64,000 nt of DNA from Micromonospora qiuiae. GTDB lineage: Bacteria; Actinomycetota; Actinomycetes; Mycobacteriales; Micromonosporaceae. Below, one piece after another: positions 1 to 10,064 of this stretch; the first letter of the stretch is position 1; each line of letters begins with the position of its first letter. The notes beneath the pieces are model-generated. The model was not told the DNA's origin and did no database searches. It was given only the letters and a program-made list of their open reading frames with translations. The position numbers were made by a program, and so were the translations under genes. The DNA lies in assembly GCF_016863555.1 (NCBI RefSeq), contig NZ_BOPC01000039.1:39988-103987 (forward strand), given 5' to 3'.

Positions 1-871
<871 letters not shown>

Positions 872-1023
872 CCACCACCGCAGGGCGATGAGCGCGGACG
901 CGCCGCACGCGCGGTCGTGCGGCGGTGAAGGGGAGGAGCCCGAGGTCTGGCCGACGGTGCTCGGCATGCGCGGGCTTGGCTGGTCAGGCCAGGTCGGATC
1001 AGCCGATCGGCCACCATCAGGCG

Positions 1024-1050
1024 TTGACACTCCGTGTCACGATCATCGTG
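1024..1050. promoter_or_regulatory. Two adjacent dyads before the yqiJ-like gene
   Basis: TGACAC-TCC-GTGTCA (1025-1039) is followed directly by CACGAT-C-ATCGTG (1038-1050). Both are perfect inverted repeats, and TTGACA at 1024-1029 could be a -35 box. They lie 38 to 64 bases upstream of the GTG at 1088. This is a plausible operator/promoter for the flotillin operon; function is inferred only. Confidence 0.4.
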
Positions 1051-1087
1051 GCCTTCACGGGCTGCGGGCTACGGGGAGGAGAACGCG

Positions 1088-1720
1088 GTGACCGACTTCC
1101 TCGGCGCGGCGCTGAGCTTTCCCACCGTGCTGTTCAGCTTCCTTCTGGTGGTCGTCATCGGCTACTGGCTGCTGGTGTTGACCGGCGTGCTGGATCTCGG
1201 CGACGACCTGGACGTCGACGGCGTACCGGGTGCGGTCCTGGCCGGCCTCGGCCTCGGTGGTGTGCCCAGCGCCGTCATCTTCTCCCTGCTCGTCGCGGTG
1301 GCGTGGTTCGTCAGCCTCGCCGGTACGGCGCTGCTCGACGGCGTCGGCTTCGGTGCCGGCACCCGGATCGCAGTCTCGATCGGTGTCCTGCTGGCCGCCG
1401 CAGCCTGCGCGTGGCTGGTGACCCGGCTGGTCGCGGTGCCGCTGGGTCGGCTCTTCCCGGCGGAGACGGACGCCACCCGGCACGCTTTCGTCGGCCGATT
1501 GTGCGTGGTGCGCACCGGTACGGTCACCGCCGACTTTGGTCAGGCCGAGGTGACCGCCGCGGACGGTTCGTCGGCGGTGGTGCAGATCCGCCAGCCGGGC
1601 GACGAGAAGTTGACCTCCGGTAGCTCCGCTCTGATCTACGACTACGACACCGAGGGCGAGTTCTTCTGGGTGATGCCCGCCGGGCCCGCCTTCGACCCCC
1701 TGAGACATGCCCCCAAGTAG
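1088..1720 (+). CDS. YqiJ-like membrane protein with C-terminal OB-fold domain
   Basis: A 210-residue integral membrane protein. Hydrophobic segments lie around residues 10-35, 55-80 and 95-120. They are followed by a soluble C-terminal domain of about 80 residues (GRLCVVRTGTVTADFGQAEV onwards) that resembles the OB-fold/NfeD-like domain of YqiJ. The GTG at 1088 is chosen because GGGGAGGAG precedes it by about 7 bases; an upstream GTG at 1034 has no such site. YqiJ/NfeD-type proteins are usually encoded beside flotillins and act with them in the membrane. Here the flotillin gene follows, 170 bases downstream, and a giant ATPase after it, so a joint membrane-domain complex is likely. The family assignment rests on topology and context. 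Confidence 0.72.
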   Translation: MTDFLGAALSFPTVLFSFLLVVVIGYWLLVLTGVLDLGDDLDVDGVPGAVLAGLGLGGVPSAVIFSLLVAVAWFVSLAGTALLDGVGFGAGTRIAVSIGVLLAAAACAWLVTRLVAVPLGRLFPAETDATRHAFVGRLCVVRTGTVTADFGQAEVTAADGSSAVVQIRQPGDEKLTSGSSALIYDYDTEGEFFWVMPAGPAFDPLRHAPK

Positions 1721-1890
1721 CCGCCCCTGGTGAGACGCGCCGCCCGCGGATCACCCCGACGTCAACCGGGCAGCCGGATCAACCCCCACCGGCCGGTCTG
1801 CCCCACGCTGCCCCTCGAGAAACCTCGAAAGGAGGATGCGCGGGCACCTGCGGCTCATCCGCCGGCCGTCACCGCCCGCGCGCCCAAGTC

Positions 1891-3912
1891 ATGGATGTCA
1901 TCACCACCGGAATCGGTGTACTCCTCGCCGTCGTCCTGCTCGTCGCGCTCGGCGTGGTGTTCATGGTCAGTCGGTTGTTTCGCAAGGTCGAGCAGGGCAA
2001 GGCGCTGATCATCTCCAAGATCCGGCGGGTCGACGTGACCTTCACCGGCGCGGTCGTGCTGCCCGTACTGCACAAGGCCGAGATCATGGACATCTCGGTC
2101 AAGACGATCGACATCGAACGGACCGGTAACGAGGGCCTGATCTGCCGGGACAACATCCGCGCCGACATCCGGATCACCTTCTTCGTCCGGGTCAACAAGA
2201 CCATTGAGGACGTCGTCAAGGTGGCGCAGGCGATAGGCACCGCGCGGGCCAGCGACCGTGAGACCTTGCAGGAGCTGTTCAACGCGAAGTTCTCCGAGGC
2301 GCTGAAGACGGTCGGCAAGCAGCTCGACTTCGTCGACCTCTACACCAAGCGCGACGAGTTCCGGGACCAGATCATCCGGGTCATCGGCACCGACCTCAAC
2401 GGCTACAGCCTGGAGGACGCGGCGATCGACTTCCTGGAGCAGACGCCGATGTCGCAGCTCGACCCGGCCAACATCCTCGACGCCCAGGGCATCCGAAAGA
2501 TCACCGAGCTGACCGCACAGGAGAACGTCCGGACCAACGAGTTCCGGCGCAGCGAGGAGAAGGAGATCACCCGCCAGAACGTGGACGCCAAGGAGGCGAT
2601 CCTGGAGTTGGAGCGGCGGCAGGCGGACGCCGAGGCCAAGCAGCGCCGTGAGATCGAGACCGTGCGGGCCCGCGAGGAAGCCGAGATCACCCGGGTACGC
2701 GCCGAGGAGCGGCTGCGGGCCGAGACCGCGAACATCCGTACCGAGGAGCAGTTGGGCATCCAGCACGAGAACCGGGCTCGGGAGATCGCGGTCGCGGAGA
2801 AGAACCGCGAGCGGGTCATCGCCATCGAGACCGAGCGGATCGAGAAGGATCGCCTGCTGGAGGTGATCAGCCGGGACCGGGAGACCGAGCTGAGCACGAT
2901 CTCCAAGGACAAGGAGGTCGAGGCGGAGAAGCGGGCCATCGCCGAGGTGGTCCGGGAGCGGATCGCGGTCGAGAAGACCGTGGCCGAGCAGGAGGAGAAC
3001 ATCAAGCGGCTGCGGGTGGTCGAGGAGGCCGAGCGGACCCGCCAGGCGCTGGTCATCCAGGCCGAGGCCGAGGCGCAGGAGAACCTGGTCAAGGACATCA
3101 AGGCGGCGGAGGCCGCCGAGGCGGCGGCGAAGCACAAGGCCCGCGAGGAACTGGTGCTGGCCGAGGCCCGGCAGCAGGCCGCGGAGCTGGAGACCCGGGC
3201 GAAGATCCGGCTGGCCGAGGGGATCCAGGCCGAGTCGGCGGCGGCCGGTCTGGCCGAGGTGCAGGTCCAGGAGCGCAGCGCCGAGGCGATCGAGAAGGTC
3301 GGCCGTGCGGAGGCCGCCGTGGAGCGGGAGAAGGCGGTGGCCGCCGCCGACGCGGTGCGCGAGAAGCTGAAGGGCGAGGCCGAGGGTCTCACCGAGAAGG
3401 CCGCCGCGATGGCCGCGCTGGACGACGCGACCCGGGAGCACGAGGAGTACCGGCTGCGCCTGGAACTGGAGAAGGAGGTCCGCCTGGCCGGGCTGGACAC
3501 CCAGCGGCAGGTCGCCGAGGCGCAGGCGACGCTGGTGGCCACCGGCCTGGAGAAGGCGAACATCGACATCGTCGGTGGGGACAGCGTCTTCTTCGACCGG
3601 CTGCTCAGCTCGATCTCGTTCGGCAAGAGCGTGGACGGTTTCGTGGCCCACTCGGACGTGGCGAAGAACCTGGCCCAGCCGTGGCTGGACGGCAGCGCCA
3701 GCTTCACCGAGGACCTCACCCGGATGGTCGGCTCGCTGCACAGCGCCGACGTGCAGAACCTCACCCTGTCGGCGTTCCTGGTGCAGCAGATGCGCGCCGG
3801 CAGCGCCGACCAGGGCAAGCTCCAGGAGTTGCTGAAGGCCGCGCAGCGCCTGGGCGTGGCGGAGACTCCGGTCGCCGCCCTGACGGGCTCGCGGGAGCGC
3901 GCCGGTGAGTGA
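1891..3912 (+). CDS. Flotillin/SPFH-domain protein (YqiK-like)
   Basis: A 673-residue SPFH protein. Residues 5-28 form one N-terminal membrane anchor. Residues about 32-200 form the SPFH (prohibitin-homology) domain. Residues about 200-540 form a long Glu/Arg/Ala-rich coiled coil, and the last 120 residues form a globular flotillin C-terminus. Flotillins oligomerise into membrane microdomains at the cytoplasmic face. The last 8 bases overlap the GTG of the ATPase gene, which argues for translational coupling. The start is odd: ATG 1891 has no Shine-Dalgarno sequence close by. A perfect AAAGGAGG at 1828-1835 abuts an ATG at 1836 that is out of frame and 55 bases upstream. No alternative in-frame start exists between them. 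Confidence 0.9.
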   Translation: MDVITTGIGVLLAVVLLVALGVVFMVSRLFRKVEQGKALIISKIRRVDVTFTGAVVLPVLHKAEIMDISVKTIDIERTGNEGLICRDNIRADIRITFFVRVNKTIEDVVKVAQAIGTARASDRETLQELFNAKFSEALKTVGKQLDFVDLYTKRDEFRDQIIRVIGTDLNGYSLEDAAIDFLEQTPMSQLDPANILDAQGIRKITELTAQENVRTNEFRRSEEKEITRQNVDAKEAILELERRQADAEAKQRREIETVRAREEAEITRVRAEERLRAETANIRTEEQLGIQHENRAREIAVAEKNRERVIAIETERIEKDRLLEVISRDRETELSTISKDKEVEAEKRAIAEVVRERIAVEKTVAEQEENIKRLRVVEEAERTRQALVIQAEAEAQENLVKDIKAAEAAEAAAKHKAREELVLAEARQQAAELETRAKIRLAEGIQAESAAAGLAEVQVQERSAEAIEKVGRAEAAVEREKAVAAADAVREKLKGEAEGLTEKAAAMAALDDATREHEEYRLRLELEKEVRLAGLDTQRQVAEAQATLVATGLEKANIDIVGGDSVFFDRLLSSISFGKSVDGFVAHSDVAKNLAQPWLDGSASFTEDLTRMVGSLHSADVQNLTLSAFLVQQMRAGSADQGKLQELLKAAQRLGVAETPVAALTGSRERAGE

Positions 3913-6900
3913 GCCGACCACCGGTCCGGCGGCTGCGGGGCGTACGCCCGGTGACGCCGGACCGGCGGACACCGCCGGGTCGGAGAGCGGCCGGCCGGGG
4001 CTGGACGACGGCAGCTACGAGGTGTTGCGCAAGCGCCTCGCCGCGCAGGCCGCCGAGCTGGCCCGCCGGGCGGAGCGGCTCAACGCCCGCCGGCTGGAGG
4101 TCTTCGGCAGCACCCAGCTGCGGCTGCTGAGCACCGAGCGGATCCGCACCGAGCACAACTGCGTGCCCCGGGACATCGTCTCCGTCGGCGGGCTGATGCT
4201 GTTCGGCTACAACGTCTTCATCGGCCTCAAGCCGGAGACGACCGTCGACGACGTCTTCTCGCTGCACCGGTTCGTCCACGAACCCGGCGACGAGACGGAC
4301 ACGTTCCGGTTCGACGAGGCCGGCCACGACGAGCTGCCCGGCCTGCTGCGCCATCCGCAGTTCGTCCGCGACTTCTCCGAGCTGTACCGCTACTACCGGC
4401 AGGCCCGGCTGCTGCAACTGCGCGGGGTGGACGGCCGGCTGTTGGCGGTGTTCCAGACCGGGCCGCGCACCGAGGACATCCGGGTGCTGCGCTGGCAGGT
4501 CGGCATCGACGGGGTGCCGGAGTACCTGGACAGCCGGGGCGAGCGGGACCACGTCTTCCCGCCGAGCCACGACTTCGAGTGGATCGAGACCACCCGCGAG
4601 GACCACGTCCTCGGCCGGCATCCGCACATCTCCATCGACGGCGAGGTCTTCGTCGAGACGGTGGGCGGCACGTTGACCGTCAAGGTGGAGAACAACACCG
4701 AGGTCGGCGAAGGCATCTACAGCGAGCCGGTGGACGAGCCGTTGCAGAGCCTCGCCGACGCCGACGTGCACTGGGCCCGGGTGGGTCCGCTGATCCTGTT
4801 GCGGCTGCGGCCGTACAAGGAGACACAGTGGCGGCACCTGGTCTTCAACACGCTGAGCCGGGAGGTGATCCGGCTCGACGGCATCGGGGTCGCCTGCCAG
4901 CGGCTGCCCGACGACCACGGCATCATCTTCCCGGGCGGTTACCACCTGGCCACGGGCGTCACGCGTACCTTCGACACCGAGGTCGCCGACCTGGAGTTCG
5001 AGCGGGTGGTGCGGTCGCCGAACGGCGAGGACGTGCTCTACGTCTTTCACGCACGGGCCGAGGGGCGTTCGCTGCTGCTGCCGTACAACGCCATCCGCAA
5101 GGAGGTGGCGGCGCCGATCCCGTGCCACGGGTTCTCGCTCTTCGACGACGGCACGCTGGTGGTCTTCCGGGCGGTTTCCGAGGAGCCGACCCGGGTCCAC
5201 CCGATGCAGATCTGGCAGACGCCGTACGTCTCCGACGCGTACGCTGCCGCGCAGCCGGCGGGGACCGGGCCGTTGGAGCGGGTCGGCAACGCGGACCTGG
5301 TACGCGGCATCTCGGACGCGCTCTCGGTGACCCGGATGGTCGACGGCACCGCCACCGCCGAGGTGTACGAGGCCATGATCGCCGCCTGTGCCCGGATCGC
5401 CGACCACTACCACTGGCTCGGTGAGGACGAGCTCGGCGACCTGGCCACGCCGTTGGCCGGGCTTCGCCGCACCGCCACCGCCGTGCTGGAGGAGCACGAA
5501 AAGGTTCGTACGCTCACCGAGCGGGCGCGGGCCGAAGTGGACGCCAGCGCCGAGCAGATCGCCTCGTTGGCCCGCCGGGTCCGGGGCGAGGCGCCGCTGA
5601 CCGCCGACGACTGGGTCGCCCAACTCGGTGGCCTGCGTCGGGCGCGCGGGCACCTGGAGACGCTGCGCGAACTGCGCTACGTCGACCACGACCGGATCGA
5701 CGAGCTGGCCGGCCGGTTGGACGAGGAACTGGCGGTGGCCGGCCGGCGGGCGGTGGAGTTCCTTCGCCGGGACGAGGCGTTCGCCGGCTACCAGCAGGAG
5801 GTGGAGCGGCTCGCCGCGCGGTCCGCCGAGATCGGCACGGTGGCCGAGTCCGGCAGTGTCAGCGAGGAGCTGGCCGCCCGCACCGAGGGCCTGCAGACCA
5901 TCACCGAGGTGGTGGGCGGGCTGGACATCGCCGACGCCACCGTCCGTACCGACATCCTGGGCCGGGTCGGCGAGGTGCTCGGCGCGGTCAACCGGGCCCG
6001 GGCCGTGCTCGACAAGCGCCGCCGCGAGCTGGCGGCCGTGGAGGGGCGGGCCGGCTTCGCCGCCGAGTTCGCCCTGCTCGGGCAAGCGGTGACCGGCGCG
6101 TTGGCGGCGGCGGACACCGCCGAGCGTTGCGACGAGCAACTCGGCCGGCTGCTGCTGCGGGTGGAGGAGCTGGAGTCCCGGTTCGGCGAGTTCGACGACT
6201 TCCTCGCCGAACTGGCCACCCGGCGTACCGACATCTACGAAGCGTTCTCCGGCCGCAAGCAGGCACTGCTGGACGAGCGGGCCCGGCGGGCCGACCGGCT
6301 GGTCGCCTCGGCCGACCGGATCCTGGTCAGCGTGCAGCGGCGGGCCGGCACGCTGGGCTCGCTGGCCGAGATCAACACCTACTTCGCGGCCGACCCGATG
6401 GTGGGCAAGCTGCGTACGGTGGTCGAGGAGCTGCGTACCCTCGGCGACGCGGTCCGGGCCGAGGAGCTGGACGGACGGGTCCGGGCCGCTCGCCAGGAGG
6501 CCGGGCGCGGCCTGCGTGACCGTCTGGACCTGTACGCCGACGGCGGCGAGACGATCCGGCTGGGCCGGCACCGATTCGCGGTGAACACCCAGCCGATCGA
6601 CGTGGCGGTGGTGCCGCACGAGGGTCGGATGGCGGTGGCCGTGACCGGCACCGACTACCGCTCCCCCGTTCGAGACGAGGAGTTCCAGCAGACCCGACGC
6701 TTCTGGGACCAACTGCTGGTCTCCGAGTCAGCTCAGGTGTACCGGGCGGAACACCTGGCCACCACGATCCTGGCCGCCGCCGAGGCGGGCCGCGACGGCC
6801 TCACCCTGGACGCGCTGCACGGGGCGGCGGTGGACGGCGACGGGCTGCGGGAGCTGGTCCGGCGGGTCGCCGAGACCCGCTACGACGAGGGATACGAGCG

Positions 6901-8938
6901 CGGCGTGCACGACCACGACACCGCCGAGATCCTGCGGGTGCTGCTGCGCCTGCACGCCGGCGCGGGACTGCTGCGCTACCCGCCGGCTGATCGCGCCGCC
7001 GCCCAGTTGTTCTGGCGGTACGGCACCGACGAGCCGACCCGCGCGGCCTGGAGCGCTCGGGCCGCCTCGCTGGCCCGGGCCCGGCAGCGGTTCGGCCGCC
7101 CGGAGGGCGAGGACGCCGCCGACCGACTCTGCGGTCAACTGGCCGAGGCGGTCGACGCCTTCCTGCGCGACGCCGGCCTGCCGTTGCCAAACGGCGGGAC
7201 CGGTCTGGCCGGCGAGTACCTGTTCGAGGAGGTGTCTGCGCCGCCGGTGCGGTTCGTCACCGGCGGCGGGGCGCGGGCCCTGCTGGACCGCTTCCGTCGG
7301 GCGCTCGGCGGCCCGCAGTCGCGGTCGTCCCGCGCATTCGACGACGACCTGCGGGCTCTCGGCGCCGATCTGGCCGGACGCCACCAGCTGGTGGAGGCGT
7401 GGTTGACCGCCTTCCTCGCCACCGACGACGGCAACCTGTCCGGGTACGACCTGCCCGAGGCGATCGCCGTCGAGCTGTGCGGCGCCGAACTGCCCCGCCA
7501 GGAGAGTGCCGCCACCATGACGGAGACCGTCGGCGGCCTGCTCGGCGCACACCCACGCATCGAGGGCTCCACGCTGGCCGTACGGCTGGACGAGACGCTG
7601 GCCCGCACCCGGTCGTTCCGCACCGAGCTGGTCCCCGCGTACCGGGACTACCAGCGGCGACGCAACGCGCTGGTGGACGCCGAGCGGGACCGGCTGCGGC
7701 TGGAGGAGTACCGCCCGAAGGTGATGAACGCCTTCGTCCGCAACCGGCTGCTCGACGAGGTGTATCTGCCGCTGATCGGCGACAACCTGGCCCGGCAGCT
7801 CGGCGCGACCGGGGACGGCAAGCGGGTCGACCAGTCCGGCCTGCTGCTGCTGATCTCACCGCCCGGCTACGGCAAGACCACCCTGATGGAGTACGTGGCA
7901 AGCCGACTCGGCCTGGTCTTCGTCAAGGTCAACGGGCCGGCCCTGGGTTCGAAGGTCACCTCGCTGGACCCGGCCGAGGCACCCGACGCCACCGCCCGGC
8001 AGGAGGTGGAGAAGATCTCCTTCGCCCTCGAGCTGGGCAACAACGTCCTGCTCTACCTCGACGACATCCAGCACACCAACCCGGAGCTGTTGCAGAAGTT
8101 CATCTCGCTCTGTGACGGGCAACGCCGGATGGAAGGCGTCTGGGACGGCCGCACCCGCACGTACGACCTGCGTGGCAAGCGCTTCGCGGTGTGCATGGCC
8201 GGCAACCCGTACACCGAGTCGGGGCGGCGGTTCCGGATCCCGGACATGCTCGCCAACCGGGCCGACGTCTGGAATCTCGGCGACGTGCTCTCCGGCCGGG
8301 AGGAGGTCTTCGCGCTCAGCTACATCGAGAATGCGCTCACCGCCAACCCGGTGCTGGCGCCGCTGTCCGGGCGGGACCGTGCCGACCTGGAGCTGCTGGT
8401 CCGGCTGGCGCGCGGCGACGACTCCGTCCGGCCCGACCAGCTGTCCCACCCGTACCCGCCGGTGGAGCTGGAGCAGATCGTGTCGGTGCTGCGCAAGCTG
8501 CTGCGGGTGCAGCAGGTGGTGCTCGCCAACAACCAGGCGTACATCGCCTCGGCGGCGCAGTCCGACGACGCGCGCACCGAGCCGCCGTTCCAGCTACAGG
8601 GGTCGTACCGCAACATGAACAAGCTGGCCGAGCGGATCGTCCCGGTGCTCACCGACGAGGAACTCGAGCAGGTGATCGACGACCACTACCTGGGCGAGGC
8701 GCAGACTCTCGCTGCGGGTGCCGAGGCGAACCTGCTCAAGCTCGCCGAGCTGCGCGGCCGGCTGACCCCGGAGCAGGCCCACCGCTGGGCCGAGGTGAAG
8801 GACGCCTACCAGCGCTCCAAGGCCCTCGGCGGTGCCGGCGACGACCCGGTGGATCGCGCCGTCGGCGCTCTCGGCCTGCTAGCCGATCGCGTCAGCACCG
8901 TAGCCGCCGCCATCGGGAAAGGAAGGGCACCTTATTAA
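3905..8938 (+). CDS. Giant DUF3686-type AAA+ ATPase
   Basis: A 1677-residue protein of the family often labelled DNA repair ATPase (DUF3686). A disordered N-terminus of about 35 residues is followed by a coiled segment and a large family-specific N-terminal region to about residue 500. A helical coiled-coil middle follows, and an AAA+ module begins near residue 1310. Walker A is SPPGYGKTT (about 1317-1325) and Walker B is LLYLDDIQ (about 1380-1387). The DNA repair label is historical and not supported by visible nuclease or helicase motifs. The GTG start overlaps the flotillin stop by 8 bases. Co-transcription with a flotillin and a YqiJ-like protein suggests a membrane-tethered remodelling machine. 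Its TAA stop lies inside a dispersed repeat element, so the last residues (GKGRAPY) are repeat-encoded. Confidence 0.82.
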   Translation: MSEPTTGPAAAGRTPGDAGPADTAGSESGRPGLDDGSYEVLRKRLAAQAAELARRAERLNARRLEVFGSTQLRLLSTERIRTEHNCVPRDIVSVGGLMLFGYNVFIGLKPETTVDDVFSLHRFVHEPGDETDTFRFDEAGHDELPGLLRHPQFVRDFSELYRYYRQARLLQLRGVDGRLLAVFQTGPRTEDIRVLRWQVGIDGVPEYLDSRGERDHVFPPSHDFEWIETTREDHVLGRHPHISIDGEVFVETVGGTLTVKVENNTEVGEGIYSEPVDEPLQSLADADVHWARVGPLILLRLRPYKETQWRHLVFNTLSREVIRLDGIGVACQRLPDDHGIIFPGGYHLATGVTRTFDTEVADLEFERVVRSPNGEDVLYVFHARAEGRSLLLPYNAIRKEVAAPIPCHGFSLFDDGTLVVFRAVSEEPTRVHPMQIWQTPYVSDAYAAAQPAGTGPLERVGNADLVRGISDALSVTRMVDGTATAEVYEAMIAACARIADHYHWLGEDELGDLATPLAGLRRTATAVLEEHEKVRTLTERARAEVDASAEQIASLARRVRGEAPLTADDWVAQLGGLRRARGHLETLRELRYVDHDRIDELAGRLDEELAVAGRRAVEFLRRDEAFAGYQQEVERLAARSAEIGTVAESGSVSEELAARTEGLQTITEVVGGLDIADATVRTDILGRVGEVLGAVNRARAVLDKRRRELAAVEGRAGFAAEFALLGQAVTGALAAADTAERCDEQLGRLLLRVEELESRFGEFDDFLAELATRRTDIYEAFSGRKQALLDERARRADRLVASADRILVSVQRRAGTLGSLAEINTYFAADPMVGKLRTVVEELRTLGDAVRAEELDGRVRAARQEAGRGLRDRLDLYADGGETIRLGRHRFAVNTQPIDVAVVPHEGRMAVAVTGTDYRSPVRDEEFQQTRRFWDQLLVSESAQVYRAEHLATTILAAAEAGRDGLTLDALHGAAVDGDGLRELVRRVAETRYDEGYERGVHDHDTAEILRVLLRLHAGAGLLRYPPADRAAAQLFWRYGTDEPTRAAWSARAASLARARQRFGRPEGEDAADRLCGQLAEAVDAFLRDAGLPLPNGGTGLAGEYLFEEVSAPPVRFVTGGGARALLDRFRRALGGPQSRSSRAFDDDLRALGADLAGRHQLVEAWLTAFLATDDGNLSGYDLPEAIAVELCGAELPRQESAATMTETVGGLLGAHPRIEGSTLAVRLDETLARTRSFRTELVPAYRDYQRRRNALVDAERDRLRLEEYRPKVMNAFVRNRLLDEVYLPLIGDNLARQLGATGDGKRVDQSGLLLLISPPGYGKTTLMEYVASRLGLVFVKVNGPALGSKVTSLDPAEAPDATARQEVEKISFALELGNNVLLYLDDIQHTNPELLQKFISLCDGQRRMEGVWDGRTRTYDLRGKRFAVCMAGNPYTESGRRFRIPDMLANRADVWNLGDVLSGREEVFALSYIENALTANPVLAPLSGRDRADLELLVRLARGDDSVRPDQLSHPYPPVELEQIVSVLRKLLRVQQVVLANNQAYIASAAQSDDARTEPPFQLQGSYRNMNKLAERIVPVLTDEELEQVIDDHYLGEAQTLAAGAEANLLKLAELRGRLTPEQAHRWAEVKDAYQRSKALGGAGDDPVDRAVGALGLLADRVSTVAAAIGKGRAPY

Positions 8939-8974
8939 CGCCTCGTGTATAGGAAGGGCCCCCTTTTAACACCT
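8919..8974 (+). repeat. Dispersed two-armed GGGCCCCTT-TTAAC repeat, copy A
   Basis: Two direct half-units of about 24 bases, AGGAAGGGCACCTTATTAAC and AGGAAGGGCCCCCTTTTAAC, are spaced 30 bases apart. The same element recurs, inverted, at 19270-19326 and 49805-49866. It fills the gap between two convergent genes and supplies the stop codon of the upstream ATPase gene. Confidence 0.85.
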
Positions 8975-9002
8975 GCCCGGGGGCCGGGCCGCCGGGACTG
9001 GA

Positions 9003-9869
9003 TCATGCGCCCTCAGAGCGGGCGATGATCCGGTCCAGCATGTTCGTGGTGGCCCGCTCGATCCGCTGGTCCCGATGACCCGACCGGTTGAGCGCCATCG
9101 TCCAGCCGAGCGTGCCGGCGCCGAAGACGAGCCCACCCTGCGGCGTCTCGTACAGGTGAGTGTTCTGCACTTTCTGCCGACCGTCGCGGGTCTGGTACGG
9201 CGACGCACTGAGCACGGTGGAGCTTACGGCGACCGGGTGCGGGCGATGTGGGTCAACACCGTCCGCCTCGCCATCGACCACACCGGGAATCCGATCGCCG
9301 TCGGCCACTCCGGTGCCCTTCCAGAACCAGTGATCCGCTGCTTGGACCACCAGCGGCTGCGGGCTGTCGACGATGCCGTTGAACTGCACTCCGATCAACT
9401 TCTGCTCGGCCGCCTTGATGTCGCGCCACCGGACGGTCGGGCCAGCAGAGTCCTGCCCCGGATCAGGAGTTGTGCGGTAGCAGGCGACCACCCGATCGGG
9501 CTGTCCGCCGGCAGCCGGGCGTGACCGGATGTGCCAGTAGACGCTGTTCGCCGTTTCGCGGTACCAACCGAGCCGGTGGATGGAGATCCGGTACCGGCCG
9601 GCGGGGTTGACCGTGACGTGGAAGTCGATGGACTCGCCGGGTGCCACACTCGTCGCCGACGCATACCCCTGAATCTGTCGCTGCCGGTCGTCCGCAGCCC
9701 GGTGCTGGCTCCGGGTCGGCCACCACCGCTCACCGGAAGCCTGGTTTTCCACCTCGATCAGGGTCCCGGTGCGGCGATCCTGCAAAACCGGCTCGGCCGC
9801 ACCAAGCGACGAGACGGAGGCGCTGCCGACGAGCAGGCCGAGCACCCCACGTCGGGACAATCGAGGCAT
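9003..9869 (-). pseudogene. Secreted N,N-dimethylformamidase-like protein, internally deleted
   Basis: A 288-residue open frame starting with a Tat-like signal (MPRLSRRGVLGLLVGSASV). It shows two separated pieces of the dimethylformamidase large-subunit-like family. The N-terminal beta domain has YRISIHRLGWYRE (about 95-115). The C-terminal end has LVFGAGTLGWTMALN followed by an arginine-rich helix. Members I know are around 450-550 residues, and the central catalytic region between these pieces is missing. The joint lies near residues 150-200. The frame is still open, so it may be expressed, but loss of activity is likely. It lies between a repeat element and a fragment of the neighbouring ATPase gene, which fits a local rearrangement. 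Confidence 0.5.
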
Positions 9870-9953
9870 GCGATGACTCCTGAGAAGCGACGAAGCCGCC
9901 GGGGCCAGCGCCTGATAAAAGATAGCATCGCCGTCCGCGTCCGTCCTGCCTCG

Positions 9954-10019
9954 TCGAAGGTCACCTCTCTGGATCCGGCCGAGGCACCCGAGGCCACCGC
10001 CCGCCAGGAGGTGGAGAAG
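9954..10019 (+). pseudogene. Displaced 66-bp fragment of the AAA+ ATPase gene
   Basis: This stretch matches 7949-8014 of the ATPase gene at 62 of 66 positions and keeps its frame (SKVTSLDPAEAPEATARQEV). It corresponds to the segment just after Walker A. No homology is seen on either side. It is best explained as a relic of a second copy of the ATPase gene, not as a functional gene. Confidence 0.85.
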
Positions 10020-10064
10020 CAACGGTTACCGTGCCTGGATGCGGCAGGGCCACGGTGAGTCCCG

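Noticed and set aside
1836..2129. A 97-codon frame starting at ATG 1836 beside the perfect Shine-Dalgarno.
   Set aside because: It overlaps the flotillin gene in another frame and has Arg/Gly-rich shadow composition; at most a short leader is conceivable.
3761..6712. A 983-codon open frame antisense to the ATPase gene, and similar long antisense frames (for example 36885-38843 and 23475-25478).
   Set aside because: High-GC codon bias leaves long open frames opposite or beside real genes. These have no recognisable motif, no Shine-Dalgarno and a composition typical of shadows.
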